DNA from: Litoditis marina | Lineage: Eukaryota; Nematoda; Chromadorea; Rhabditida; Rhabditidae | NCBI GenBank assembly: GCA_964036275.1 | Contig: OZ038437.1 | Coordinates: forward strand, 13,338,590-13,402,589 | Direction of reading: 5' to 3' | DNA length: 64,000 nucleotides | Part shown: positions 13,327 to 22,764 of the stretch, in pieces | How positions within the stretch are numbered: the first letter of the stretch is position 1 | Layout: each line of letters starts with the position of its first letter | The notes under the pieces: generated by a model | Seen by the model: the letters and a program-made list of their open reading frames with translations, nothing else | What the model was told of the DNA's origin: nothing | Databases searched by the model: none | Made by a program: the position numbers and the translations under genes

Positions 13327-16300
13327 CTAAAGCTTCAACTTCTTGATGTATTCCGCTACTTTACGAATAATCTCTCTGACATCTCCTCTCATTCGCGAGT
13401 TGAAAAGACAGAATGTGACCCAGTTCGGAAGTACAGTTGTGAACATAATCGAGTATCGGAGCATCATTTCTGACTTTTCAACTTGATCCTAAAAGGTTTT
13501 TTTTTCGGTTTTTGTTTATATTTTTCAACGAGTTCCGGGGTAGCAAGCCTTCCAACCTTCCGAGAAGTTTCCATGCTATTTCTCATTAGAACCTCATGAA
13601 CATCTCATGAACATACCTAAACACTTTCAATGTTCTAGACTAGAAATCAAAAGAATCTCATAAAGAGATCATGGAAATTTGTTCTGGAAGTTCGAGGCAT
13701 TTATGTGTTCGCCGGTACACAACACTTCACAATCGGGTCCTCCATGTGAAGTGCGTTCGGAAATGACGAAAAAAAAAACACTTTGAATATAGTGAACAAA
13801 ATACGAGAAAGAAACGATTCTGTTTCGTGCTTTGGCACTTCAAATACTCTACAAAATTTAGGTCATTAGTCACCTTTTGATCTGAACGACCCCATTAAGT
13901 ACTCACTGATAACCCTGATTTGCAGGTAACGTTTGACGAATTTTGAAAAAGTCCGCAAATTCAGTTTTTTTCGCCACGTCGAACGTACCTTCACCTACGC
14001 TTACCTCTACGCGACTCATTTCCTTCATTTGTAGCATTTTCTGACTGATGTAGTTTGTAGCTCGCTCAAGTCAGTCGCAATGAAAACCGCTACAGCATTG
14101 TCGATAGAAAACGAAAAATCTCACCTCTCCATGAATTCGGTTTTCCGAGTTCGTAAGAATGAGGAATATAGGTTCAATGAACAATATTAACGCTATCATA
14201 AGTCCTTGATGGACTATTTTGATATCTTTCGTGGCGCTTGCAGTCGAGACATTCTTTTTCACGTAGAACGATTTGAAACATTGCCGAGTAGCTTTGCTAA
14301 GTATGTTGGAATCAGATAGAACTACATTCTGAATAGTGGTTGAACCCGTAGTAATATGTGGATTTCCGCCTATCACGTGTACTGTCGTTGTGGTCACTTT
14401 ATTGTTGCTTGTCTTCTGTAGTTTGACGCTTATGAATAGCAGAATGTAGACTAGCAATGTGAGAAATGGAACCACAGCATTCACGTAGGTTTGAAAGAAC
14501 TTCACATTCTCATTTATTGTGTTGTTTTGCGCATCTTTTCCCTGTGTGTAGCAAATATCTTTCATCTTGTGCGCGCATAGGCTGTACAGTCGATTGCACT
14601 GCGCCAAGTACCAACCCGTCGACAGTCCAATATTGAGTATCTGAACAAATATCGATTATCTGATAAAGTATTGACTTTCACGAAAAACCGGGTATTCTGT
14701 CAACCACACCGGTCAACCATTAAAGGACACCGGAACACAACCTTAAATTTCATAAAGCTGCTGCATCCCAATTCTAATTGGACGCGTTGCGTGTTACGCG
14801 GCATTGTCAAGTGAATGTCACGTGGACTGATCAAACATGATATACTAGTTATTTGTGCTTTCTGATCTCAATACAGTCAAAAGCAGCCCGAAACAAAACA
14901 TTTGCTCAAGTTGTGTTCCGGTCTCCTTTAACCGAGATTTGTCCAAAAACAGAAATCTTCCAACTGACATATATGAAAAGCAGGAGAAGGCAGATATTCG
15001 TTTTGGAAAAACGCAGTTTTTCTCTGAATGTCGGACATACGGTAAAACAACGATAAATTGCAATCAAAAATATAACATAGTAACGAATGTAATAGAAAAG
15101 AGCCATTATTTGATACAAAAATGATGGGAGGGCGTTATATACAACTTCACGATCCCCTGCAAATGATCAAACTTATCGGGGTTCATTATTCATTCAACTT
15201 AATAATTCATTTCTGCTCAACCATTTGTGTAATTTTGTTTATTATAATGAAGTTCCTATCGTCAAAAGTACCGTTTATCAAGTGCACAGTCACATTGAAT
15301 CATGTTAAACACAGCAGAACTCAGAAACGTGCAATGAAAATGTGCACGATTCCTGTTTTGCTTACTTCACGTGACCATTCAGTTTACTTCTAGTATAAAC
15401 TGATATACAATAATCATATACGATTGCTCTCATTCGACCTACCGTAGCAGTACATAACCTCCTCCCAACTCTTCGTTGAAACTCCCGAAATTATCCGTTC
15501 TGAAAAATTAATTAGGTCAATAACGCAGGCACAATTCTCAATATAGAAACAATGGTTGAAAAAATCTAGAACACACAGTCCCACTTTTGTTGGATTTGAA
15601 TCGCAATTGGGGCACAGTTTTCATTTTTTTGTAGAGGGTACACTGTTGGTCAATTGCACACTCACGTAAAACATGTTGAACACAGCAGAACTCAGAAACG
15701 TGCAATGGGACAAAGTGCACAACGCCTCATTAGAGTGCTATAGTCTGTTTCACGGAACAATGGCCCTCTACAGTGAGATTATAAAACCTTTAAGTGAATT
15801 TATCATATCTTGTAGGTGTTGTGTCAGGTCCCTGTGATATTGTGATATGTTTCTGTCGTGTTTTGACCTCTTTGTATTTTCGTTTGTCATTTTTTTCGTC
15901 TGGTATCTATTGATTTTGGGCGAGCTGACCTCAACAGGTCCTCCCCCCTCGTCGCCTAGTTCTGTGTGGTTGTAGACTCGGGGCCGGTGCGCCTATTTTC
16001 TCTCTCTCTTTTATTTTATATTTATCCCTTACTCTAATAAAGTTTAATAAATCAACTTTCTAGCACTTTTCTCAATTGGGAGTTTCCCTCTTATTGTCTC
16101 TGTGTTCAAAAAGCTCGAGAACTCTCGGGATCCTTTTGCTGATAGAAGAATTGGGTTGAAGTTTGTTTTGAGTAAATTCAGTGCAAAACATCGAACGAAC
16201 GCCTAAAATACGGTTAGTAATCGATACTGAAGAAGGGAGAACCTTTACATGGGGGCCGAACCAACTTGCAAAGAACACATTGAGACTTGAGAAAGTATGC

Positions 16301-19300
16301 ATCAGAGCAGTGAGCAATATAAGTAATTGAGAGTAGATATTGGTCATTGTGAGAGTACTTGTTGGTAACTATTGATTGTATACTCGTTCGTTGGCTGTAT
16401 TTCTGTTGTGGTGATTGTCAATAACGTTTGAATCACTTTCCACGCCTAGATATAGGGTGTTATTGTGTCCAAATTCTGGTTCACTTTTGTAATAGCTATA
16501 TTCGAAAATCACGCCTAGATATTGGGTGTTTGAAGAATAGAGGCTGACTACTGCCTAGGTATTGGAGTAGTTCTGAAACTGGTTTAAAGTTGAACGTTAG
16601 TGATATTCCGCTCTGATTGAGGGAATAGTTTGGATCTTATTGTACAGTGACCAAAAGTAGTGATTAATTCCTGCTCAGGTGAGAGGAACGTTATTGAATT
16701 CAGTGTTTCTGCGTGTTATTGTCCGCTCAGCGAGGGATATTTCAAAGTGTGTGAATTTCTGTAGCGCTCCTGATCTCATATCGGTGTGTATTCGAAACTG
16801 GGTCGATTCCGTAGTGAATCCTGAAGTTGTTCAGAGTCGAAATTTGAGTTGAAAGCTATGAAATCACTAGAGAGTGAGCATAGAGTCATGATTGAAAGTT
16901 CTATTGCACATGGTGAACATTCTGATGATGTGAAAGATCAGAAAAGTATGTTGAATTCCTGTGAGTCACACCAAGAAGTGATTGTTGTTCATGAGGAACA
17001 GGAACGGAGTTTGTTGGAAGCAATCTCGCGTGTCGAGAAAATTTGTTTTGATGTCGTACAAGAGAATGCGAATTCTAGCACATGTCCTGATGTGATGTAC
17101 AGGGCTGTTCAGAAAGGTACTATCAGTGCATTACGCGTGGCCACTGACTACATTGAGAACACTAAGTCAGTTACAGGCATTATGAAGGACCTGTTTACTG
17201 AATGGAACTGTGGTTCTGTAAATGAATTGAAGTGCTTGATGAAGGAAAAAGATAGGAAGTTCAGAGATGCTCAGTATGAACTGGACAGGTTACGACAGAC
17301 AACCCCGCACGTTAATAGTTCTGGGCTACAATCTGTTTTTCCTCTTATGAATGGTGTTGGCTCTTCTGATTCAGCACAACAACTGGTAGCAACTATGTGC
17401 GAAATGTTGAAAACGAGTGCTATACCTGAGGTACCGAACTACTCTGGAAAGGAAAGATTAGATGACGTTGTGAGACATATCAATATGAAGTATTCTCAAG
17501 TGATTTGGTCTGATTCCCACCGACGGGATATCCTCATATCTAAGTTGACTGGAGAGGCTCGCGCACTGTTCGACTCAATGGGTGCAAGTCATGCGAGTGG
17601 TAGCTTTGCGGAGTTAGTTGAGTTCCTGCGCAACAGCAAGAATGTTGTGGGTGATCGAATGCGAGCTCTTGTTGAACTAACTAAACTGAAGAAAAAGAGT
17701 AACCAATCAGTTTCAGCGTTCTGTGTGATTTTGGAACAGCTGTCAAAAGAGGCGCATGGGTCATCGAATCAAGATTTTGAACTTGCAAATACTTTGTATA
17801 CCAATCTGCGTCATTGGGAAGATTCGTACCATATTCTTCTCGAAATGGAGAAACCCGAAGGAACAGTTTATGAATGTGTCAAATCTGTGGCTTTAAGATT
17901 GGAAAGAGCAAGAGCTCTAGCAGGAATGAAAGAAGTGGAGCCTGTCCAGTGTTCTCAAATTCAAGGCAAATACGCTCAATCCGTAGCGCAGGGCGGTTCT
18001 GAGAAAAATAACAGTCAATCTCTACGTAGCATCACCTGTTTCTTCTGCGGTGAAACCGGGCATAAACAACAATACTGTCCTAGTAAGATGCATATATCTC
18101 AACGCAAGTATCGTGTTAATGAGCAAATGGTAAATACAGTGCGCACTGAACAGTTGCAGCAACGTCGTCAAGATGGTCAATGTGGGTCAGAGGCGCAGTA
18201 TTCCATCGCCCAATGTCTTGGAACCCGTAAGACAGGTCTTATAGAGAATGAAGAAGAACTTCCCAAGATAAATTTGAACTACAGAAGTAGTAGAATGCCT
18301 TCCCCGATCTCATGCGAGTCAGCAATGTGGGATGTGGAAGTTTATGGAATGAAGTTGAAGGCATGCATTGATACCGGGTCAGCTATTTCTATTCTGCCAG
18401 TGAGTATCTTACATAGAGCTGTGGACGAAGGTATAGATATTGACAAAATGAGTAAAATATTCAATGACGGCGTGATGCCTACGGTATTCGACGCTAGCGG
18501 GAATGAAATGACTTTCCTGAAACTGATTCAAACGGAAGTGATCATGGATGGATGCAGTAGAAACATAGCGCTGCACGTACAAAGAAGCGCAGGCGACACG
18601 ATTTTGTTAGGAATGAATGCTCTCAAGACCTTTGGAATTACGTTGCAAAGATCAGGACATAGTGGAGCACTGATATCAACGGCGTCGGGTATGCCGATGC
18701 CAATGTCACAAAGTAAGAAGGTCAATAGAGTCAATACAGTTTCTAGCGCGCCGTGGAACAAGTTAATTGCTGTGCCGGAATGCAGTAAGTGTGAAACTGT
18801 TTTGAAGACTGCCCAAATTGGTGAAAAGTTCTGGTCGGCCGACAAGAGGAAACCAATTGCTGATGAAATGCGGTGGCCAAGAAACGTCAAGCCGCAATAC
18901 CAACTTCGTGGAGGATTTCGTGCCGATCGCGAAAAGAAGAAACTGGACTCCTGTTCGTCATCGTCGCCCAACTTCTCCCTCCAACAACGCCAAATCTACT
19001 CGCCCGATCCCGTTCCGAAGTCGTCTCCTGCCAGCCGCACCCCGAAGAAGAATTCCCTTTTGTCGCGGTATGGAAACCGCTTGTTCGATGGAGGGGCATG
19101 TCAGGTCCCTGTGATATTGTGATATGTTTCTGTCGTGTTTTGACCTCTTTGTATTTTCGTTTGTCATTTTTTTCGTCTGGTATCTATTGATTTTGGGCGA
19201 GCTGACCTCAACAGGTCCTCCCCCCTCGTCGCCTAGTTCTGTGTGGTTGTAGACTCGGGGCCGGTGCGCCTATTTTCTCTCTCTCTTTTATTTTATATTT

Positions 19301-20313
19301 ATCCCTTACTCTAATAAAGTTTAATAAATCAACTTTCTAGCACTTTTCTCAATTGGGAGTTTCCCTCTTATTGTCTCTGTGTTCAAAAAGCTCGAGAACT
19401 CTCGGGATCCTTTTGCTGATAGAAGAATTGGGTTGAAGTTTGTTTTGAGTAAATTCAGTGCAAAACATCGAACGAACGCCTAAAATACGGTTAGTAATCG
19501 ATACTGAAGAAGGGAGAACCTTTACAGTTGTACATTGTCTAAACTTTGTGATTTCGTTTTCCACTTTGGGTACTACAAGCATACAGAACAGTGCATCTTA
19601 AATTCTGTGTGTTGACTAGAAAAAGGCGTTTGAATTTTCGAAAGATTACTGTAGAAAGTCATCAATTGGTGAAACGAACTATAACTTTAGGTGTCAATCC
19701 AATTTACTTCTGCGATTAGCCAGCTACTGAAGCGAGAGAGCACGCAGGTCAATGAGGCCTCAGACAAGCTGAGACAGTCTGCGTCTCTCTGACCTGGACA
19801 CTGTCTCGTCGAGGCCGCTACAAAAAAGCTTGCTAATTGGCAAGGAATTGTCTCGAGCTCTCCATGTTATTGTTTTCCGAAACACTGAGAGTTTCTCTGA
19901 GCGGCAGAGAAACTTTGCTAGTAGGAGGGATACAATTCGTTTCATAAACATAAAACCTTTTACTTTATGAATTTTATTAATTTGAAGTTTTCTTGGCACG
20001 CTGCCAAATTCTCAGTGGGAATGATGCAAACTTTGAGTTTACTAATTTTGACCGAAACGGAATTGATCGTGGTACCTTTTGGTTTGGGCGAAGTATTTGG
20101 CGTTACCAACTCAGGCACAACCAGTATCAGTTGTAACGAAAGAAGACATAGTTCGCTGATAATCAGAGAAGGTACGATGTAGTAGTATAGATGAGCAAAA
20201 TAATAGGCCCGGTGTTTGATCATACAAACTAGCAAGAGAATGTTGTGAACAATTGTCACAGATATTAGTACAGTCGCAATTACACTAATTACGTGCAAAA
20301 GTTTGAGTATCAT
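13327..20313 (-). CDS. Seven-transmembrane receptor paralogue with transposon-filled intron 1
   Basis: In transcription order the exons are 20313-20076, 15156-14969, 14640-14125 and 13488-13327, with phases 1, 0 and 0, giving 367 codons plus stop. Every exon aligns with the plus-strand receptor, including YRC at the end of TM3 (residues 114-116) and LPNWVTFCLFNSR in TM7. The reading frame is intact and all junctions are GT-AG. Intron 1 is 4.9 kb instead of 0.85 kb because it contains an LTR element and several MITEs. Intron 2 carries a TTAA-flanked MITE. The two genes are tail to tail, as expected from an inverted duplication. Ligand and family are unknown; whether intron 1 is still spliced efficiently cannot be seen. 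Confidence 0.8.
14720..14931. mobile_element. piggyBac-like MITE, TTAA target duplication
   Basis: Terminal inverted repeats AGGACACCGGAACACAAC and its complement at the right end (TTGTGTTCCGGTCTCCT) are bounded by TTAA on both sides. The body is about 204 bp. Other copies are at 30874-31082 and 43805-44015. It lies in intron 2 of the minus-strand receptor gene. Confidence 0.85.
15274..15397. mobile_element. MITE of the CAGTCACGTGAA family
   Basis: It contains the family core CATGTTAAACACAGCAGAAC and ends in ACTTCTAGTATA. A related but degraded copy lies at 15634-15738. Further copies are at 21055-21205, 25891-26024, 32583-32716 and 35617-35745, and reversed copies near 26160-26290 and 32860-32980. 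Imperfect terminal inverted repeats begin TATACT. Confidence 0.7.
15822..16249 (+). repeat. 5' LTR
   Basis: The 428-bp LTR begins with TG and ends with CA. It contains an AATAAA-type signal near 16036 and matches 19099-19526 base for base as far as I can read. Confidence 0.95.
16250..16267 (+). promoter_or_regulatory. Candidate primer binding site
   Basis: TGGGGGCCGAACC follows the 5' LTR directly and starts with TGG, as expected for complementarity to a tRNA 3' end. I cannot identify the tRNA. Confidence 0.5.
16858..19122 (+). CDS. LTR-element Gag-protease polyprotein (754 aa)
   Basis: The first ATG is at 16858. Residues about 1-390 are a Gypsy-type Gag with a helical capsid-like region around residues 195-300. 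A zinc knuckle CFFCGETGHKQQYC occupies residues 394-407 (CX2CX4HX4C). An aspartic protease active site D505-T506-G507-S508 follows in a context typical of retropepsins. The frame then continues into a Ser/Pro/Lys-rich tail and stops at 19122, inside the 3' LTR. In complete Gypsy elements the frame continues through reverse transcriptase, RNase H and integrase, all absent here. The tail resembles the C-terminal end of such polyproteins, which suggests an in-frame internal deletion. The reading frame itself is unbroken. Confidence 0.9.
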   Translation: MKSLESEHRVMIESSIAHGEHSDDVKDQKSMLNSCESHQEVIVVHEEQERSLLEAISRVEKICFDVVQENANSSTCPDVMYRAVQKGTISALRVATDYIENTKSVTGIMKDLFTEWNCGSVNELKCLMKEKDRKFRDAQYELDRLRQTTPHVNSSGLQSVFPLMNGVGSSDSAQQLVATMCEMLKTSAIPEVPNYSGKERLDDVVRHINMKYSQVIWSDSHRRDILISKLTGEARALFDSMGASHASGSFAELVEFLRNSKNVVGDRMRALVELTKLKKKSNQSVSAFCVILEQLSKEAHGSSNQDFELANTLYTNLRHWEDSYHILLEMEKPEGTVYECVKSVALRLERARALAGMKEVEPVQCSQIQGKYAQSVAQGGSEKNNSQSLRSITCFFCGETGHKQQYCPSKMHISQRKYRVNEQMVNTVRTEQLQQRRQDGQCGSEAQYSIAQCLGTRKTGLIENEEELPKINLNYRSSRMPSPISCESAMWDVEVYGMKLKACIDTGSAISILPVSILHRAVDEGIDIDKMSKIFNDGVMPTVFDASGNEMTFLKLIQTEVIMDGCSRNIALHVQRSAGDTILLGMNALKTFGITLQRSGHSGALISTASGMPMPMSQSKKVNRVNTVSSAPWNKLIAVPECSKCETVLKTAQIGEKFWSADKRKPIADEMRWPRNVKPQYQLRGGFRADREKKKLDSCSSSSPNFSLQQRQIYSPDPVPKSSPASRTPKKNSLLSRYGNRLFDGGACQVPVIL
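19088..19098 (+). promoter_or_regulatory. Candidate polypurine tract
   Basis: GATGGAGGGGCA lies directly upstream of the 3' LTR at the usual position for plus-strand priming. It is short and not purely purine. Confidence 0.5.
19099..19526 (+). repeat. 3' LTR
   Basis: This is the second 428-bp LTR, identical to the 5' LTR on reading. The polyprotein stop codon lies 24 bases into it. Confidence 0.95.
19730..19865. repeat. AGACGCAG/GAGAGAGC dispersed repeat
   Basis: It contains CTGCGTCTCTCTGACCTG and a partly inverted partner. Related segments occur at 26290-26345, 32990-33050, 42840-42960, 43230-43310, 45270-45350, 46540-46640 and 47270-47390. It is a decayed dispersed family of unknown class. 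Confidence 0.6.
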
Positions 20314-20461
20314 TAAGATTTTGTTCTGAAAAACTACTGCAGATAGTAATATAGTATTTCTCATTCCCACTCCGACGTCTATAGTAAGAATAAAAACATT
20401 TAGTGAGTTTAAATTCAGTTACTGTTATCGAATAGTTTCAATTGAGACAAAAGTAGTTAGC

Positions 20462-20762
20462 TATACTACGGTTGTGCACAATAGTGACACATATTAGTAT
20501 AGATGCAATCACACCAATTACGTCCGAAAGATTGGAATACACCAGTATCATTGTTGCTTAATCTCTGAAAAGTGTTACAGGCAACAATATAGTCTGTTTC
20601 GCTCCCATTGAAACTCCTACATTAATACAGTAATACATTTTTGGTACGGTTTAACACGTTCAAACAAAATACAAACCAGGAAGGGAATGTTGTAAGCAAT
20701 TGTCACAGGAATCAACACAATCACACCAATTACTTGCAAAAGATGGGATAGCGTGAAACTTA
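20462..20762 (-). pseudogene. Two decayed copies of receptor exon 1
   Basis: On the minus strand an ATG at 20551 opens MILVYSNLSDVIGVIASIL and soon reaches a stop. A second piece at about 20762-20657 reads SHLLQVIGVIVLIPVTIAYN. Both align with the start of the receptor exon at 20313. With the relic at 8948 they make three broken first exons around two intact genes. Confidence 0.7.
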
Positions 20763-21387
20763 CACAGTATTTTTCTCCACCTATTGAGTTCCTACAGTAG
20801 GATTACAAATGTTTCTGGAAGTGTAGATTGCGTCAGCGTTGTTAAAACAGTACATATGGAATACGATATATGAGCCAAAGTATATACCGTGCTGAACCTC
20901 CAGTAACTTGCAGTGGAATACTACCTGCGCATTTTTCTTTCCGTAGTTGTGTCCTGACGGGATGTGAGAAAACGGAAATATCACGCGCTTGAAGAGACGC
21001 AGATCGAGAAGCAGTCTTTGGGAAGTTCCAGGTCACACGAGGCTGTTAAAGAGACACTGCTGTTAAAGAAACACTGTTAGTCAATTGTATGGTCACGTCA
21101 AACTTATTAAACATATCAGAACTCAGAAACATGCAACTACAAAATGTACGATTTCTCATTAGAATACTAACTTTGCGTGACTGTTCAATTTACTTCTAGT
21201 ATATTCGAATTTCGCTGGCTTTACGAAATGAGAATGATTGGATCTCCATCAAAAATGCCGGGATCGGAATGTGAACCATGATTTCAATTGAGCATGAGAG
21301 ATTGAGCTGCTGCTGTTTAAATGGTCGGTTGGAATGTAAGCTGGTGTTTACAGATGTGGCAGCACGAATGGGCTTGATTATAGGGGA

Positions 21388-21574
21388 TGCCGAATTCATA
21401 AACTTCTGTCTCTCGCCGGAATCGAACCAGCGAGCAAAAGTTTCGTAGCAGCGCGCTAACCACTGCGCTAATTAAACACGTAACCGCCAAGCTTCGGAAT
21501 CGAAGGCATGTGTGCGTACACAGCGAAATGTGAGATATACAGTACCCTCCCGCCTTTCCGTTGCCGACGACTAT
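21388..21574 (-). mobile_element. tRNA-derived SINE-like element, copy 1
   Basis: Read on the minus strand it contains GCGCAGTGGTTAGCGCG (A box) and GGTTCGATTCC (B box) about 35 bp apart, as in a tRNA gene, but no acceptor-stem pairing. About 110 bp beginning TATAGTCGTCG precedes the tRNA-like part. Six further copies occur in the window. Confidence 0.75.
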
Positions 21575-22240
21575 ATAATGATATAGGGAGTAAACAAATT
21601 TTTGTTATAGTTAGATCTTATACGCGGTCTTTTACAAATTTTGACCGGAAAATAACGGGATCAAACTAACTACAAACACAGCAATATGGAGCAGAATACA
21701 CCGTCTACGCTCGCTCCGGTCCTTGGAACGAGCAAACGGTAAACTCTTTTGACGACACTTGGACTTGAAACACTTAAACAATCTTTCCATACACTCCGAG
21801 ATACCAAAATTCCAACAGTAATTGAAAAGTTCGATTGACATTAAAAATACATCATTGTTGTGGTTTGTTTAGAACACACGCGGTCAATCACGAATTCCGT
21901 TCGAGACGCAACGGGACCAAACTGAAAACACAGCTGAACAGAGCACCACCGTATGGGCCTGCCTAGGAAAGAGCGACCTCTATTCTTAGAGTTGCGTCTA
22001 CTGCACTAAAACAACAACTTTTTATGAAATAAGTAGTTGTCGTCGGAAGTTTCCAGCTTATACGGTGGGAGAAATTTAGGAAACATAATTTATACTTATA
22101 TTTCAATCGTTCTGTAGTCGTCCGCCAAGTTTTGCATAATTGCAGCTAACTCTATAATTTCCCCAACTTTTACACCATAAATTGAAGCACAGGAAATAAC
22201 TTCATAGAACCGTCGAATAGTTGTGGTAGTTTGATCTCGA
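21575..22240. repeat. Spacer with GATCAAACTACAAACA hairpin repeats
   Basis: It contains decayed copies of a short hairpin element whose ends read TAGTTTGATC and GATCAAACTACAAACA. Related copies occur near 22230-22320, 23570-23700, 37165-37240, 41405-41480, 43000-43050 and 45865-45930. I see no gene. Confidence 0.5.
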
Positions 22241-22764
22241 TAAACGCTGCACATCACAAATTACGATCGAGAAGCGACGGGGTCAAACTACAAACACCAG
22301 CGGGACAGAGTGCAACCACTACTGTGAAGATCTGACTTGGAAAAGAGTGAAGATCTGACTTGGAAAATACCTGAAACTGTTTTCACAAAAGTTTTACTTT
22401 GTGAATGGAAGATTTTTTAGTTTCTGAACAGTTTTTTTTTCTCAAATTCCAACCAGGTCCCGCAGTTTCACTTTTTACAGCCATTCATAGAATTTTCCGG
22501 CTTCTAATTAAAACATCTATAACTTTTTTTCACAAGTCTCAACTTTTCCCCTCTAAATTGAACCTGTCTACTCGGGATTTATCTAATTGGCTTTTATCTC
22601 TTCTCACACCTCAACTAAAGCGGTCTGCGTCTCATCTCCAAAACGCTAATTGCTAATTGACCCATTGATTGACAGCAAACGCAGCGCCGCGAAATGGGGC
22701 GGGGCTTATTTATGAAGCCGGTAACTTTCGATCGGGTAAAATCAGTCTTCTTCCGGATCACATA

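Larger units (their letters stand above)
15822..19526 (+). mobile_element. Young Ty3/Gypsy-type LTR retrotransposon lacking pol
   Basis: Two 428-bp LTRs, starting TGTCAGG and ending TTTACA, read as identical and flank a 2.85-kb interior. GTTG is duplicated on both sides (15818-15821 and 19527-19530). The interior carries one long reading frame for gag and an aspartic protease. There is no room for reverse transcriptase, RNase H or integrase. Identical LTRs imply a very recent insertion, so proteins for the copy step must have come from another element. It sits in intron 1 of the minus-strand receptor gene, in antisense orientation. Confidence 0.93.
15739..19683. mobile_element. TA-flanked MITE split by an LTR element
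   Basis: The ends TAGTCTGTTTCAC and GTGAAACGAACTA are inverted repeats bounded by TA. An uninterrupted 236-bp copy is at 23828-24063, and alignment of the two shows that 15822-19526 is an insertion inside this copy. The TA target and short inverted repeats suggest a mariner/Tc1-type parent. Confidence 0.85.

Noticed and set aside
18528..18971. 147-codon minus-strand frame inside the retroelement
   Set aside because: It is antisense to the gag-protease frame, with no domain of its own.
21415..21480. tRNA gene on the minus strand
   Set aside because: A and B boxes are present, but the ends do not form an acceptor stem and the same sequence is repeated in six other places with common flanks, so it is a SINE-like element.
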